A stretch of 64,000 nt of DNA from the NCBI RefSeq assembly GCF_047663525.1, contig NC_092591.1:30351001-30415000 (forward strand). The letters run 5' to 3'. Each line of letters opens with the position of its first letter. Position 1 is the stretch's first letter. Source of the stretch: Anas platyrhynchos. Lineage: Eukaryota; Chordata; Aves; Anseriformes; Anatidae. The notes beneath the pieces are model-generated. The model was not told the origin of the DNA and did no database searches. It saw nothing but the letters and a program-made list of their open reading frames with translations. A program made the position numbers and the translations under genes. Positions 1 to 12,000 of the stretch are shown here, one piece after another.

Positions 1-3000
1 GGCCCCTTTTTAGTCCTCCAGGGCCCCTTTTTAGTCCTCCAGGGCCCCTTTTTAGTCCTCCAGGGCCCCTTTTTAGTCCTCCAGGGCCCCTTTTTAGTCC
101 TCCAGGGCCCCTTTTTAGTCCTCCAGGGCCCCTTTTTAGTCCTCCAGGGCCCCTTTTTAGTCCTCCAGGGCCCCTTTTTAGTCCTCCAGGGCCCCTTTTT
201 AGTCCTCCAGGGCCCCTTTTTAGTCCTCCAGGGCCCCTTTTTAGTCCTCCAGGGCCCCTTTTTAGTCCTCCAGGGCCCCTTTTTAGTCCTCCAGGGCCCC
301 TTTTTAGTCCTCCAGGGCCCCTTTTTAGTCCTCCAGGGCCCCTTTTTAGTCCTCCAGGGCCCCTTTTTAGTCCTCCAGGGCCCCTTTTTAGTCCTCCAGG
401 GCCCCTTTTTAGTCCTCCAGGGCCCCTTTTTAGTCCTCCAGGGCCCCTTTTTAGTCCTCCAGGGCCCCTTTTTAGTCCTCCAGGGCCCCTTTTTAGTCCT
501 CCAGGGCCCCTTTTTAGTCCTCCAGGGCCCCTTTTTAGTCCTCCAGGGCCCCTTTTTAGTCCTCCAGGGCCCCTTTTTAGTCCTCCAGGGCCCCTTTTTA
601 GTCCTCCAGGGCCCCTTTTTAGTCCTCCAGGGCCCCTTTTTAGTCCTCCAGGGCCCCTTTTTAGTCCTCCAGGGCCCCTTTTTAGTCCTCCAGGGCCCCT
701 TTTTAGTCCTCCAGGGCCCCTTTTTAGTCCTCCAGGGCCCCTTTTTAGTCCTCCAGGGCCCCTTTTTAGTCCTCCAGGGCCCCTTTTTAGTCCTCCAGGG
801 CCCCTTTTTAGTCCTCCAGGGCCCCTTTTTAGTCCTCCAGGGCCCCTTTTTAGTCCTCCAGGGCCCCTTTTTAGTCCTCCAGGGCCCCTTTTTAGTCCTC
901 CAGGGCCCCTTTTTAGTCCTCCAGGGCCCCTTTTTAGTCCTCCAGGGCCCCTTTTTAGTCCTCCAGGGCCCCTTTTTAGTCCTCCAGGGCCCCTTTTTAG
1001 TCCTCCAGGGCCCCTTTTTAGTCCTCCAGGGCCCCTTTTTAGTCCTCCAGGGCCCCTTTTTAGTCCTCCAGGGCCCCTTTTTAGTCCTCCAGGGCCCCTT
1101 TTTAGTCCTCCAGGGCCCCTTTTTAGTCCTCCAGGGCCCCTTTTTAGTCCTCCAGGGCCCCTTTTTAGTCCTCCAGGGCCCCTTTTTAGTCCTCCAGGGC
1201 CCCTTTTTAGTCCTCCAGGGCCCCTTTTTAGTCCTCCAGGGCCCCTTTTTAGTCCTCCAGGGCCCCTTTTTAGTCCTCCAGGGCCCCTTTTTAGTCCTCC
1301 AGGGCCCCTTTTTAGTCCTCCAGGGCCCCTTTTTAGTCCTCCAGGGCCCCTTTTTAGTCCTCCAGGGCCCCTTTTTAGTCCTCCAGGGCCCCTTTTTAGT
1401 CCTCCAGGGCCCCTTTTTAGTCCTCCAGGGCCCCTTTTTAGTCCTCCAGGGCCCCTTTTTAGTCCTCCAGGGCCCCTTTTTAGTCCTCCAGGGCCCCTTT
1501 TTAGTCCTCCAGGGCCCCTTTTTAGTCCTCCAGGGCCCCTTTTTAGTCCTCCAGGGCCCCTTTTTAGTCCTCCAGGGCCCCTTTTTAGTCCTCCAGGGCC
1601 CCTTTTTAGTCCTCCAGGGCCCCTTTTTAGTCCTCCAGGGCCCCTTTTTAGTCCTCCAGGGCCCCTTTTTAGTCCTCCAGGGCCCCTTTTTAGTCCTCCA
1701 GGGCCCCTTTTTAGTCCTCCAGGGCCCCTTTTTAGTCCTCCAGGGCCCCTTTTTAGTCCTCCAGGGCCCCTTTTTAGTCCTCCAGGGCCCCTTTTTAGTC
1801 CTCCAGGGCCCCTTTTTAGTCCTCCAGGGCCCCTTTTTAGTCCTCCAGGGCCCCTTTTTAGTCCTCCAGGGCCCCTTTTTAGTCCTCCAGGGCCCCTTTT
1901 TAGTCCTCCAGGGCCCCTTTTTAGTCCTCCAGGGCCCCTTTTTAGTCCTCCAGGGCCCCTTTTTAGTCCTCCAGGGCCCCTTTTTAGTCCTCCAGGGCCC
2001 CTTTTTAGTCCTCCAGGGCCCCTTTTTAGTCCTCCAGGGCCCCTTTTTAGTCCTCCAGGGCCCCTTTTTAGTCCTCCAGGGCCCCTTTTTAGTCCTCCAG
2101 GGCCCCTTTTTAGTCCTCCAGGGCCCCTTTTTAGTCCTCCAGGGCCCCTTTTTAGTCCTCCAGGGCCCCTTTTTAGTCCTCCAGGGCCCCTTTTTAGTCC
2201 TCCAGGGCCCCTTTTTAGTCCTCCAGGGCCCCTTTTTAGTCCTCCAGGGCCCCTTTTTAGTCCTCCAGGGCCCCTTTTTAGTCCTCCAGGGCCCCTTTTT
2301 AGTCCTCCAGGGCCCCTTTTTAGTCCTCCAGGGCCCCTTTTTAGTCCTCCAGGGCCCCTTTTTAGTCCTCCAGGGCCCCTTTTTAGTCCTCCAGGGCCCC
2401 TTTTTAGTCCTCCAGGGCCCCTTTTTAGTCCTCCAGGGCCCCTTTTTAGTCCTCCAGGGCCCCTTTTTAGTCCTCCAGGGCCCCTTTTTAGTCCTCCAGG
2501 GCCCCTTTTTAGTCCTCCAGGGCCCCTTTTTAGTCCTCCAGGGCCCCTTTTTAGTCCTCCAGGGCCCCTTTTTAGTCCTCCAGGGCCCCTTTTTAGTCCT
2601 CCAGGGCCCCTTTTTAGTCCTCCAGGGCCCCTTTTTAGTCCTCCAGGGCCCCTTTTTAGTCCTCCAGGGCCCCTTTTTAGTCCTCCAGGGCCCCTTTTTA
2701 GTCCTCCAGGGCCCCTTTTTAGTCCTCCAGGGCCCCTTTTTAGTCCTCCAGGGCCCCTTTTTAGTCCTCCAGGGCCCCTTTTTAGTCCTCCAGGGCCCCT
2801 TTTTAGTCCTCCAGGGCCCCTTTTTAGTCCTCCAGGGCCCCTTTTTAGTCCTCCAGGGCCCCTTTTTAGTCCTCCAGGGCCCCTTTTTAGTCCTCCAGGG
2901 CCCCTTTTTAGTCCTCCAGGGCCCCTTTTTAGTCCTCCAGGGCCCCTTTTTAGTCCTCCAGGGCCCCTTTTTAGTCCTCCAGGGCCCCTTTTTAGTCCTC

Positions 3001-6000
3001 CAGGGCCCCTTTTTAGTCCTCCAGGGCCCCTTTTTAGTCCTCCAGGGCCCCTTTTTAGTCCTCCAGGGCCCCTTTTTAGTCCTCCAGGGCCCCTTTTTAG
3101 TCCTCCAGGGCCCCTTTTTAGTCCTCCAGGGCCCCTTTTTAGTCCTCCAGGGCCCCTTTTTAGTCCTCCAGGGCCCCTTTTTAGTCCTCCAGGGCCCCTT
3201 TTTAGTCCTCCAGGGCCCCTTTTTAGTCCTCCAGGGCCCCTTTTTAGTCCTCCAGGGCCCCTTTTTAGTCCTCCAGGGCCCCTTTTTAGTCCTCCAGGGC
3301 CCCTTTTTAGTCCTCCAGGGCCCCTTTTTAGTCCTCCAGGGCCCCTTTTTAGTCCTCCAGGGCCCCTTTTTAGTCCTCCAGGGCCCCTTTTTAGTCCTCC
3401 AGGGCCCCTTTTTAGTCCTCCAGGGCCCCTTTTTAGTCCTCCAGGGCCCCTTTTTAGTCCTCCAGGGCCCCTTTTTAGTCCTCCAGGGCCCCTTTTTAGT
3501 CCTCCAGGGCCCCTTTTTAGTCCTCCAGGGCCCCTTTTTAGTCCTCCAGGGCCCCTTTTTAGTCCTCCAGGGCCCCTTTTTAGTCCTCCAGGGCCCCTTT
3601 TTAGTCCTCCAGGGCCCCTTTTTAGTCCTCCAGGGCCCCTTTTTAGTCCTCCAGGGCCCCTTTTTAGTCCTCCAGGGCCCCTTTTTAGTCCTCCAGGGCC
3701 CCTTTTTAGTCCTCCAGGGCCCCTTTTTAGTCCTCCAGGGCCCCTTTTTAGTCCTCCAGGGCCCCTTTTTAGTCCTCCAGGGCCCCTTTTTAGTCCTCCA
3801 GGGCCCCTTTTTAGTCCTCCAGGGCCCCTTTTTAGTCCTCCAGGGCCCCTTTTTAGTCCTCCAGGGCCCCTTTTTAGTCCTCCAGGGCCCCTTTTTAGTC
3901 CTCCAGGGCCCCTTTTTAGTCCTCCAGGGCCCCTTTTTAGTCCTCCAGGGCCCCTTTTTAGTCCTCCAGGGCCCCTTTTTAGTCCTCCAGGGCCCCTTTT
4001 TAGTCCTCCAGGGCCCCTTTTTAGTCCTCCAGGGCCCCTTTTTAGTCCTCCAGGGCCCCTTTTTAGTCCTCCAGGGCCCCTTTTTAGTCCTCCAGGGCCC
4101 CTTTTTAGTCCTCCAGGGCCCCTTTTTAGTCCTCCAGGGCCCCTTTTTAGTCCTCCAGGGCCCCTTTTTAGTCCTCCAGGGCCCCTTTTTAGTCCTCCAG
4201 GGCCCCTTTTTAGTCCTCCAGGGCCCCTTTTTAGTCCTCCAGGGCCCCTTTTTAGTCCTCCAGGGCCCCTTTTTAGTCCTCCAGGGCCCCTTTTTAGTCC
4301 TCCAGGGCCCCTTTTTAGTCCTCCAGGGCCCCTTTTTAGTCCTCCAGGGCCCCTTTTTAGTCCTCCAGGGCCCCTTTTTAGTCCTCCAGGGCCCCTTTTT
4401 AGTCCTCCAGGGCCCCTTTTTAGTCCTCCAGGGCCCCTTTTTAGTCCTCCAGGGCCCCTTTTTAGTCCTCCAGGGCCCCTTTTTAGTCCTCCAGGGCCCC
4501 TTTTTAGTCCTCCAGGGCCCCTTTTTAGTCCTCCAGGGCCCCTTTTTAGTCCTCCAGGGCCCCTTTTTAGTCCTCCAGGGCCCCTTTTTAGTCCTCCAGG
4601 GCCCCTTTTTAGTCCTCCAGGGCCCCTTTTTAGTCCTCCAGGGCCCCTTTTTAGTCCTCCAGGGCCCCTTTTTAGTCCTCCAGGGCCCCTTTTTAGTCCT
4701 CCAGGGCCCCTTTTTAGTCCTCCAGGGCCCCTTTTTAGTCCTCCAGGGCCCCTTTTTAGTCCTCCAGGGCCCCTTTTTAGTCCTCCAGGGCCCCTTTTTA
4801 GTCCTCCAGGGCCCCTTTTTAGTCCTCCAGGGCCCCTTTTTAGTCCTCCAGGGCCCCTTTTTAGTCCTCCAGGGCCCCTTTTTAGTCCTCCAGGGCCCCT
4901 TTTTAGTCCTCCAGGGCCCCTTTTTAGTCCTCCAGGGCCCCTTTTTAGTCCTCCAGGGCCCCTTTTTAGTCCTCCAGGGCCCCTTTTTAGTCCTCCAGGG
5001 CCCCTTTTTAGTCCTCCAGGGCCCCTTTTTAGTCCTCCAGGGCCCCTTTTTAGTCCTCCAGGGCCCCTTTTTAGTCCTCCAGGGCCCCTTTTTAGTCCTC
5101 CAGGGCCCCTTTTTAGTCCTCCAGGGCCCCTTTTTAGTCCTCCAGGGCCCCTTTTTAGTCCTCCAGGGCCCCTTTTTAGTCCTCCAGGGCCCCTTTTTAG
5201 TCCTCCAGGGCCCCTTTTTAGTCCTCCAGGGCCCCTTTTTAGTCCTCCAGGGCCCCTTTTTAGTCCTCCAGGGCCCCTTTTTAGTCCTCCAGGGCCCCTT
5301 TTTAGTCCTCCAGGGCCCCTTTTTAGTCCTCCAGGGCCCCTTTTTAGTCCTCCAGGGCCCCTTTTTAGTCCTCCAGGGCCCCTTTTTAGTCCTCCAGGGC
5401 CCCTTTTTAGTCCTCCAGGGCCCCTTTTTAGTCCTCCAGGGCCCCTTTTTAGTCCTCCAGGGCCCCTTTTTAGTCCTCCAGGGCCCCTTTTTAGTCCTCC
5501 AGGGCCCCTTTTTAGTCCTCCAGGGCCCCTTTTTAGTCCTCCAGGGCCCCTTTTTAGTCCTCCAGGGCCCCTTTTTAGTCCTCCAGGGCCCCTTTTTAGT
5601 CCTCCAGGGCCCCTTTTTAGTCCTCCAGGGCCCCTTTTTAGTCCTCCAGGGCCCCTTTTTAGTCCTCCAGGGCCCCTTTTTAGTCCTCCAGGGCCCCTTT
5701 TTAGTCCTCCAGGGCCCCTTTTTAGTCCTCCAGGGCCCCTTTTTAGTCCTCCAGGGCCCCTTTTTAGTCCTCCAGGGCCCCTTTTTAGTCCTCCAGGGCC
5801 CCTTTTTAGTCCTCCAGGGCCCCTTTTTAGTCCTCCAGGGCCCCTTTTTAGTCCTCCAGGGCCCCTTTTTAGTCCTCCAGGGCCCCTTTTTAGTCCTCCA
5901 GGGCCCCTTTTTAGTCCTCCAGGGCCCCTTTTTAGTCCTCCAGGGCCCCTTTTTAGTCCTCCAGGGCCCCTTTTTAGTCCTCCAGGGCCCCTTTTTAGTC

Positions 6001-9000
6001 CTCCAGGGCCCCTTTTTAGTCCTCCAGGGCCCCTTTTTAGTCCTCCAGGGCCCCTTTTTAGTCCTCCAGGGCCCCTTTTTAGTCCTCCAGGGCCCCTTTT
6101 TAGTCCTCCAGGGCCCCTTTTTAGTCCTCCAGGGCCCCTTTTTAGTCCTCCAGGGCCCCTTTTTAGTCCTCCAGGGCCCCTTTTTAGTCCTCCAGGGCCC
6201 CTTTTTAGTCCTCCAGGGCCCCTTTTTAGTCCTCCAGGGCCCCTTTTTAGTCCTCCAGGGCCCCTTTTTAGTCCTCCAGGGCCCCTTTTTAGTCCTCCAG
6301 GGCCCCTTTTTAGTCCTCCAGGGCCCCTTTTTAGTCCTCCAGGGCCCCTTTTTAGTCCTCCAGGGCCCCTTTTTAGTCCTCCAGGGCCCCTTTTTAGTCC
6401 TCCAGGGCCCCTTTTTAGTCCTCCAGGGCCCCTTTTTAGTCCTCCAGGGCCCCTTTTTAGTCCTCCAGGGCCCCTTTTTAGTCCTCCAGGGCCCCTTTTT
6501 AGTCCTCCAGGGCCCCTTTTTAGTCCTCCAGGGCCCCTTTTTAGTCCTCCAGGGCCCCTTTTTAGTCCTCCAGGGCCCCTTTTTAGTCCTCCAGGGCCCC
6601 TTTTTAGTCCTCCAGGGCCCCTTTTTAGTCCTCCAGGGCCCCTTTTTAGTCCTCCAGGGCCCCTTTTTAGTCCTCCAGGGCCCCTTTTTAGTCCTCCAGG
6701 GCCCCTTTTTAGTCCTCCAGGGCCCCTTTTTAGTCCTCCAGGGCCCCTTTTTAGTCCTCCAGGGCCCCTTTTTAGTCCTCCAGGGCCCCTTTTTAGTCCT
6801 CCAGGGCCCCTTTTTAGTCCTCCAGGGCCCCTTTTTAGTCCTCCAGGGCCCCTTTTTAGTCCTCCAGGGCCCCTTTTTAGTCCTCCAGGGCCCCTTTTTA
6901 GTCCTCCAGGGCCCCTTTTTAGTCCTCCAGGGCCCCTTTTTAGTCCTCCAGGGCCCCTTTTTAGTCCTCCAGGGCCCCTTTTTAGTCCTCCAGGGCCCCT
7001 TTTTAGTCCTCCAGGGCCCCTTTTTAGTCCTCCAGGGCCCCTTTTTAGTCCTCCAGGGCCCCTTTTTAGTCCTCCAGGGCCCCTTTTTAGTCCTCCAGGG
7101 CCCCTTTTTAGTCCTCCAGGGCCCCTTTTTAGTCCTCCAGGGCCCCTTTTTAGTCCTCCAGGGCCCCTTTTTAGTCCTCCAGGGCCCCTTTTTAGTCCTC
7201 CAGGGCCCCTTTTTAGTCCTCCAGGGCCCCTTTTTAGTCCTCCAGGGCCCCTTTTTAGTCCTCCAGGGCCCCTTTTTAGTCCTCCAGGGCCCCTTTTTAG
7301 TCCTCCAGGGCCCCTTTTTAGTCCTCCAGGGCCCCTTTTTAGTCCTCCAGGGCCCCTTTTTAGTCCTCCAGGGCCCCTTTTTAGTCCTCCAGGGCCCCTT
7401 TTTAGTCCTCCAGGGCCCCTTTTTAGTCCTCCAGGGCCCCTTTTTAGTCCTCCAGGGCCCCTTTTTAGTCCTCCAGGGCCCCTTTTTAGTCCTCCAGGGC
7501 CCCTTTTTAGTCCTCCAGGGCCCCTTTTTAGTCCTCCAGGGCCCCTTTTTAGTCCTCCAGGGCCCCTTTTTAGTCCTCCAGGGCCCCTTTTTAGTCCTCC
7601 AGGGCCCCTTTTTAGTCCTCCAGGGCCCCTTTTTAGTCCTCCAGGGCCCCTTTTTAGTCCTCCAGGGCCCCTTTTTAGTCCTCCAGGGCCCCTTTTTAGT
7701 CCTCCAGGGCCCCTTTTTAGTCCTCCAGGGCCCCTTTTTAGTCCTCCAGGGCCCCTTTTTAGTCCTCCAGGGCCCCTTTTTAGTCCTCCAGGGCCCCTTT
7801 TTAGTCCTCCAGGGCCCCTTTTTAGTCCTCCAGGGCCCCTTTTTAGTCCTCCAGGGCCCCTTTTTAGTCCTCCAGGGCCCCTTTTTAGTCCTCCAGGGCC
7901 CCTTTTTAGTCCTCCAGGGCCCCTTTTTAGTCCTCCAGGGCCCCTTTTTAGTCCTCCAGGGCCCCTTTTTAGTCCTCCAGGGCCCCTTTTTAGTCCTCCA
8001 GGGCCCCTTTTTAGTCCTCCAGGGCCCCTTTTTAGTCCTCCAGGGCCCCTTTTTAGTCCTCCAGGGCCCCTTTTTAGTCCTCCAGGGCCCCTTTTTAGTC
8101 CTCCAGGGCCCCTTTTTAGTCCTCCAGGGCCCCTTTTTAGTCCTCCAGGGCCCCTTTTTAGTCCTCCAGGGCCCCTTTTTAGTCCTCCAGGGCCCCTTTT
8201 TAGTCCTCCAGGGCCCCTTTTTAGTCCTCCAGGGCCCCTTTTTAGTCCTCCAGGGCCCCTTTTTAGTCCTCCAGGGCCCCTTTTTAGTCCTCCAGGGCCC
8301 CTTTTTAGTCCTCCAGGGCCCCTTTTTAGTCCTCCAGGGCCCCTTTTTAGTCCTCCAGGGCCCCTTTTTAGTCCTCCAGGGCCCCTTTTTAGTCCTCCAG
8401 GGCCCCTTTTTAGTCCTCCAGGGCCCCTTTTTAGTCCTCCAGGGCCCCTTTTTAGTCCTCCAGGGCCCCTTTTTAGTCCTCCAGGGCCCCTTTTTAGTCC
8501 TCCAGGGCCCCTTTTTAGTCCTCCAGGGCCCCTTTTTAGTCCTCCAGGGCCCCTTTTTAGTCCTCCAGGGCCCCTTTTTAGTCCTCCAGGGCCCCTTTTT
8601 AGTCCTCCAGGGCCCCTTTTTAGTCCTCCAGGGCCCCTTTTTAGTCCTCCAGGGCCCCTTTTTAGTCCTCCAGGGCCCCTTTTTAGTCCTCCAGGGCCCC
8701 TTTTTAGTCCTCCAGGGCCCCTTTTTAGTCCTCCAGGGCCCCTTTTTAGTCCTCCAGGGCCCCTTTTTAGTCCTCCAGGGCCCCTTTTTAGTCCTCCAGG
8801 GCCCCTTTTTAGTCCTCCAGGGCCCCTTTTTAGTCCTCCAGGGCCCCTTTTTAGTCCTCCAGGGCCCCTTTTTAGTCCTCCAGGGCCCCTTTTTAGTCCT
8901 CCAGGGCCCCTTTTTAGTCCTCCAGGGCCCCTTTTTAGTCCTCCAGGGCCCCTTTTTAGTCCTCCAGGGCCCCTTTTTAGTCCTCCAGGGCCCCTTTTTA

Positions 9001-12000
9001 GTCCTCCAGGGCCCCTTTTTAGTCCTCCAGGGCCCCTTTTTAGTCCTCCAGGGCCCCTTTTTAGTCCTCCAGGGCCCCTTTTTAGTCCTCCAGGGCCCCT
9101 TTTTAGTCCTCCAGGGCCCCTTTTTAGTCCTCCAGGGCCCCTTTTTAGTCCTCCAGGGCCCCTTTTTAGTCCTCCAGGGCCCCTTTTTAGTCCTCCAGGG
9201 CCCCTTTTTAGTCCTCCAGGGCCCCTTTTTAGTCCTCCAGGGCCCCTTTTTAGTCCTCCAGGGCCCCTTTTTAGTCCTCCAGGGCCCCTTTTTAGTCCTC
9301 CAGGGCCCCTTTTTAGTCCTCCAGGGCCCCTTTTTAGTCCTCCAGGGCCCCTTTTTAGTCCTCCAGGGCCCCTTTTTAGTCCTCCAGGGCCCCTTTTTAG
9401 TCCTCCAGGGCCCCTTTTTAGTCCTCCAGGGCCCCTTTTTAGTCCTCCAGGGCCCCTTTTTAGTCCTCCAGGGCCCCTTTTTAGTCCTCCAGGGCCCCTT
9501 TTTAGTCCTCCAGGGCCCCTTTTTAGTCCTCCAGGGCCCCTTTTTAGTCCTCCAGGGCCCCTTTTTAGTCCTCCAGGGCCCCTTTTTAGTCCTCCAGGGC
9601 CCCTTTTTAGTCCTCCAGGGCCCCTTTTTAGTCCTCCAGGGCCCCTTTTTAGTCCTCCAGGGCCCCTTTTTAGTCCTCCAGGGCCCCTTTTTAGTCCTCC
9701 AGGGCCCCTTTTTAGTCCTCCAGGGCCCCTTTTTAGTCCTCCAGGGCCCCTTTTTAGTCCTCCAGGGCCCCTTTTTAGTCCTCCAGGGCCCCTTTTTAGT
9801 CCTCCAGGGCCCCTTTTTAGTCCTCCAGGGCCCCTTTTTAGTCCTCCAGGGCCCCTTTTTAGTCCTCCAGGGCCCCTTTTTAGTCCTCCAGGGCCCCTTT
9901 TTAGTCCTCCAGGGCCCCTTTTTAGTCCTCCAGGGCCCCTTTTTAGTCCTCCAGGGCCCCTTTTTAGTCCTCCAGGGCCCCTTTTTAGTCCTCCAGGGCC
10001 CCTTTTTAGTCCTCCAGGGCCCCTTTTTAGTCCTCCAGGGCCCCTTTTTAGTCCTCCAGGGCCCCTTTTTAGTCCTCCAGGGCCCCTTTTTAGTCCTCCA
10101 GGGCCCCTTTTTAGTCCTCCAGGGCCCCTTTTTAGTCCTCCAGGGCCCCTTTTTAGTCCTCCAGGGCCCCTTTTTAGTCCTCCAGGGCCCCTTTTTAGTC
10201 CTCCAGGGCCCCTTTTTAGTCCTCCAGGGCCCCTTTTTAGTCCTCCAGGGCCCCTTTTTAGTCCTCCAGGGCCCCTTTTTAGTCCTCCAGGGCCCCTTTT
10301 TAGTCCTCCAGGGCCCCTTTTTAGTCCTCCAGGGCCCCTTTTTAGTCCTCCAGGGCCCCTTTTTAGTCCTCCAGGGCCCCTTTTTAGTCCTCCAGGGCCC
10401 CTTTTTAGTCCTCCAGGGCCCCTTTTTAGTCCTCCAGGGCCCCTTTTTAGTCCTCCAGGGCCCCTTTTTAGTCCTCCAGGGCCCCTTTTTAGTCCTCCAG
10501 GGCCCCTTTTTAGTCCTCCAGGGCCCCTTTTTAGTCCTCCAGGGCCCCTTTTTAGTCCTCCAGGGCCCCTTTTTAGTCCTCCAGGGCCCCTTTTTAGTCC
10601 TCCAGGGCCCCTTTTTAGTCCTCCAGGGCCCCTTTTTAGTCCTCCAGGGCCCCTTTTTAGTCCTCCAGGGCCCCTTTTTAGTCCTCCAGGGCCCCTTTTT
10701 AGTCCTCCAGGGCCCCTTTTTAGTCCTCCAGGGCCCCTTTTTAGTCCTCCAGGGCCCCTTTTTAGTCCTCCAGGGCCCCTTTTTAGTCCTCCAGGGCCCC
10801 TTTTTAGTCCTCCAGGGCCCCTTTTTAGTCCTCCAGGGCCCCTTTTTAGTCCTCCAGGGCCCCTTTTTAGTCCTCCAGGGCCCCTTTTTAGTCCTCCAGG
10901 GCCCCTTTTTAGTCCTCCAGGGCCCCTTTTTAGTCCTCCAGGGCCCCTTTTTAGTCCTCCAGGGCCCCTTTTTAGTCCTCCAGGGCCCCTTTTTAGTCCT
11001 CCAGGGCCCCTTTTTAGTCCTCCAGGGCCCCTTTTTAGTCCTCCAGGGCCCCTTTTTAGTCCTCCAGGGCCCCTTTTTAGTCCTCCAGGGCCCCTTTTTA
11101 GTCCTCCAGGGCCCCTTTTTAGTCCTCCAGGGCCCCTTTTTAGTCCTCCAGGGCCCCTTTTTAGTCCTCCAGGGCCCCTTTTTAGTCCTCCAGGGCCCCT
11201 TTTTAGTCCTCCAGGGCCCCTTTTTAGTCCTCCAGGGCCCCTTTTTAGTCCTCCAGGGCCCCTTTTTAGTCCTCCAGGGCCCCTTTTTAGTCCTCCAGGG
11301 CCCCTTTTTAGTCCTCCAGGGCCCCTTTTTAGTCCTCCAGGGCCCCTTTTTAGTCCTCCAGGGCCCCTTTTTAGTCCTCCAGGGCCCCTTTTTAGTCCTC
11401 CAGGGCCCCTTTTTAGTCCTCCAGGGCCCCTTTTTAGTCCTCCAGGGCCCCTTTTTAGTCCTCCAGGGCCCCTTTTTAGTCCTCCAGGGCCCCTTTTTAG
11501 TCCTCCAGGGCCCCTTTTTAGTCCTCCAGGGCCCCTTTTTAGTCCTCCAGGGCCCCTTTTTAGTCCTCCAGGGCCCCTTTTTAGTCCTCCAGGGCCCCTT
11601 TTTAGTCCTCCAGGGCCCCTTTTTAGTCCTCCAGGGCCCCTTTTTAGTCCTCCAGGGCCCCTTTTTAGTCCTCCAGGGCCCCTTTTTAGTCCTCCAGGGC
11701 CCCTTTTTAGTCCTCCAGGGCCCCTTTTTAGTCCTCCAGGGCCCCTTTTTAGTCCTCCAGGGCCCCTTTTTAGTCCTCCAGGGCCCCTTTTTAGTCCTCC
11801 AGGGCCCCTTTTTAGTCCTCCAGGGCCCCTTTTTAGTCCTCCAGGGCCCCTTTTTAGTCCTCCAGGGCCCCTTTTTAGTCCTCCAGGGCCCCTTTTTAGT
11901 CCTCCAGGGCCCCTTTTTAGTCCTCCAGGGCCCCTTTTTAGTCCTCCAGGGCCCCTTTTTAGTCCTCCAGGGCCCCTTTTTAGTCCTCCAGGGCCCCTTT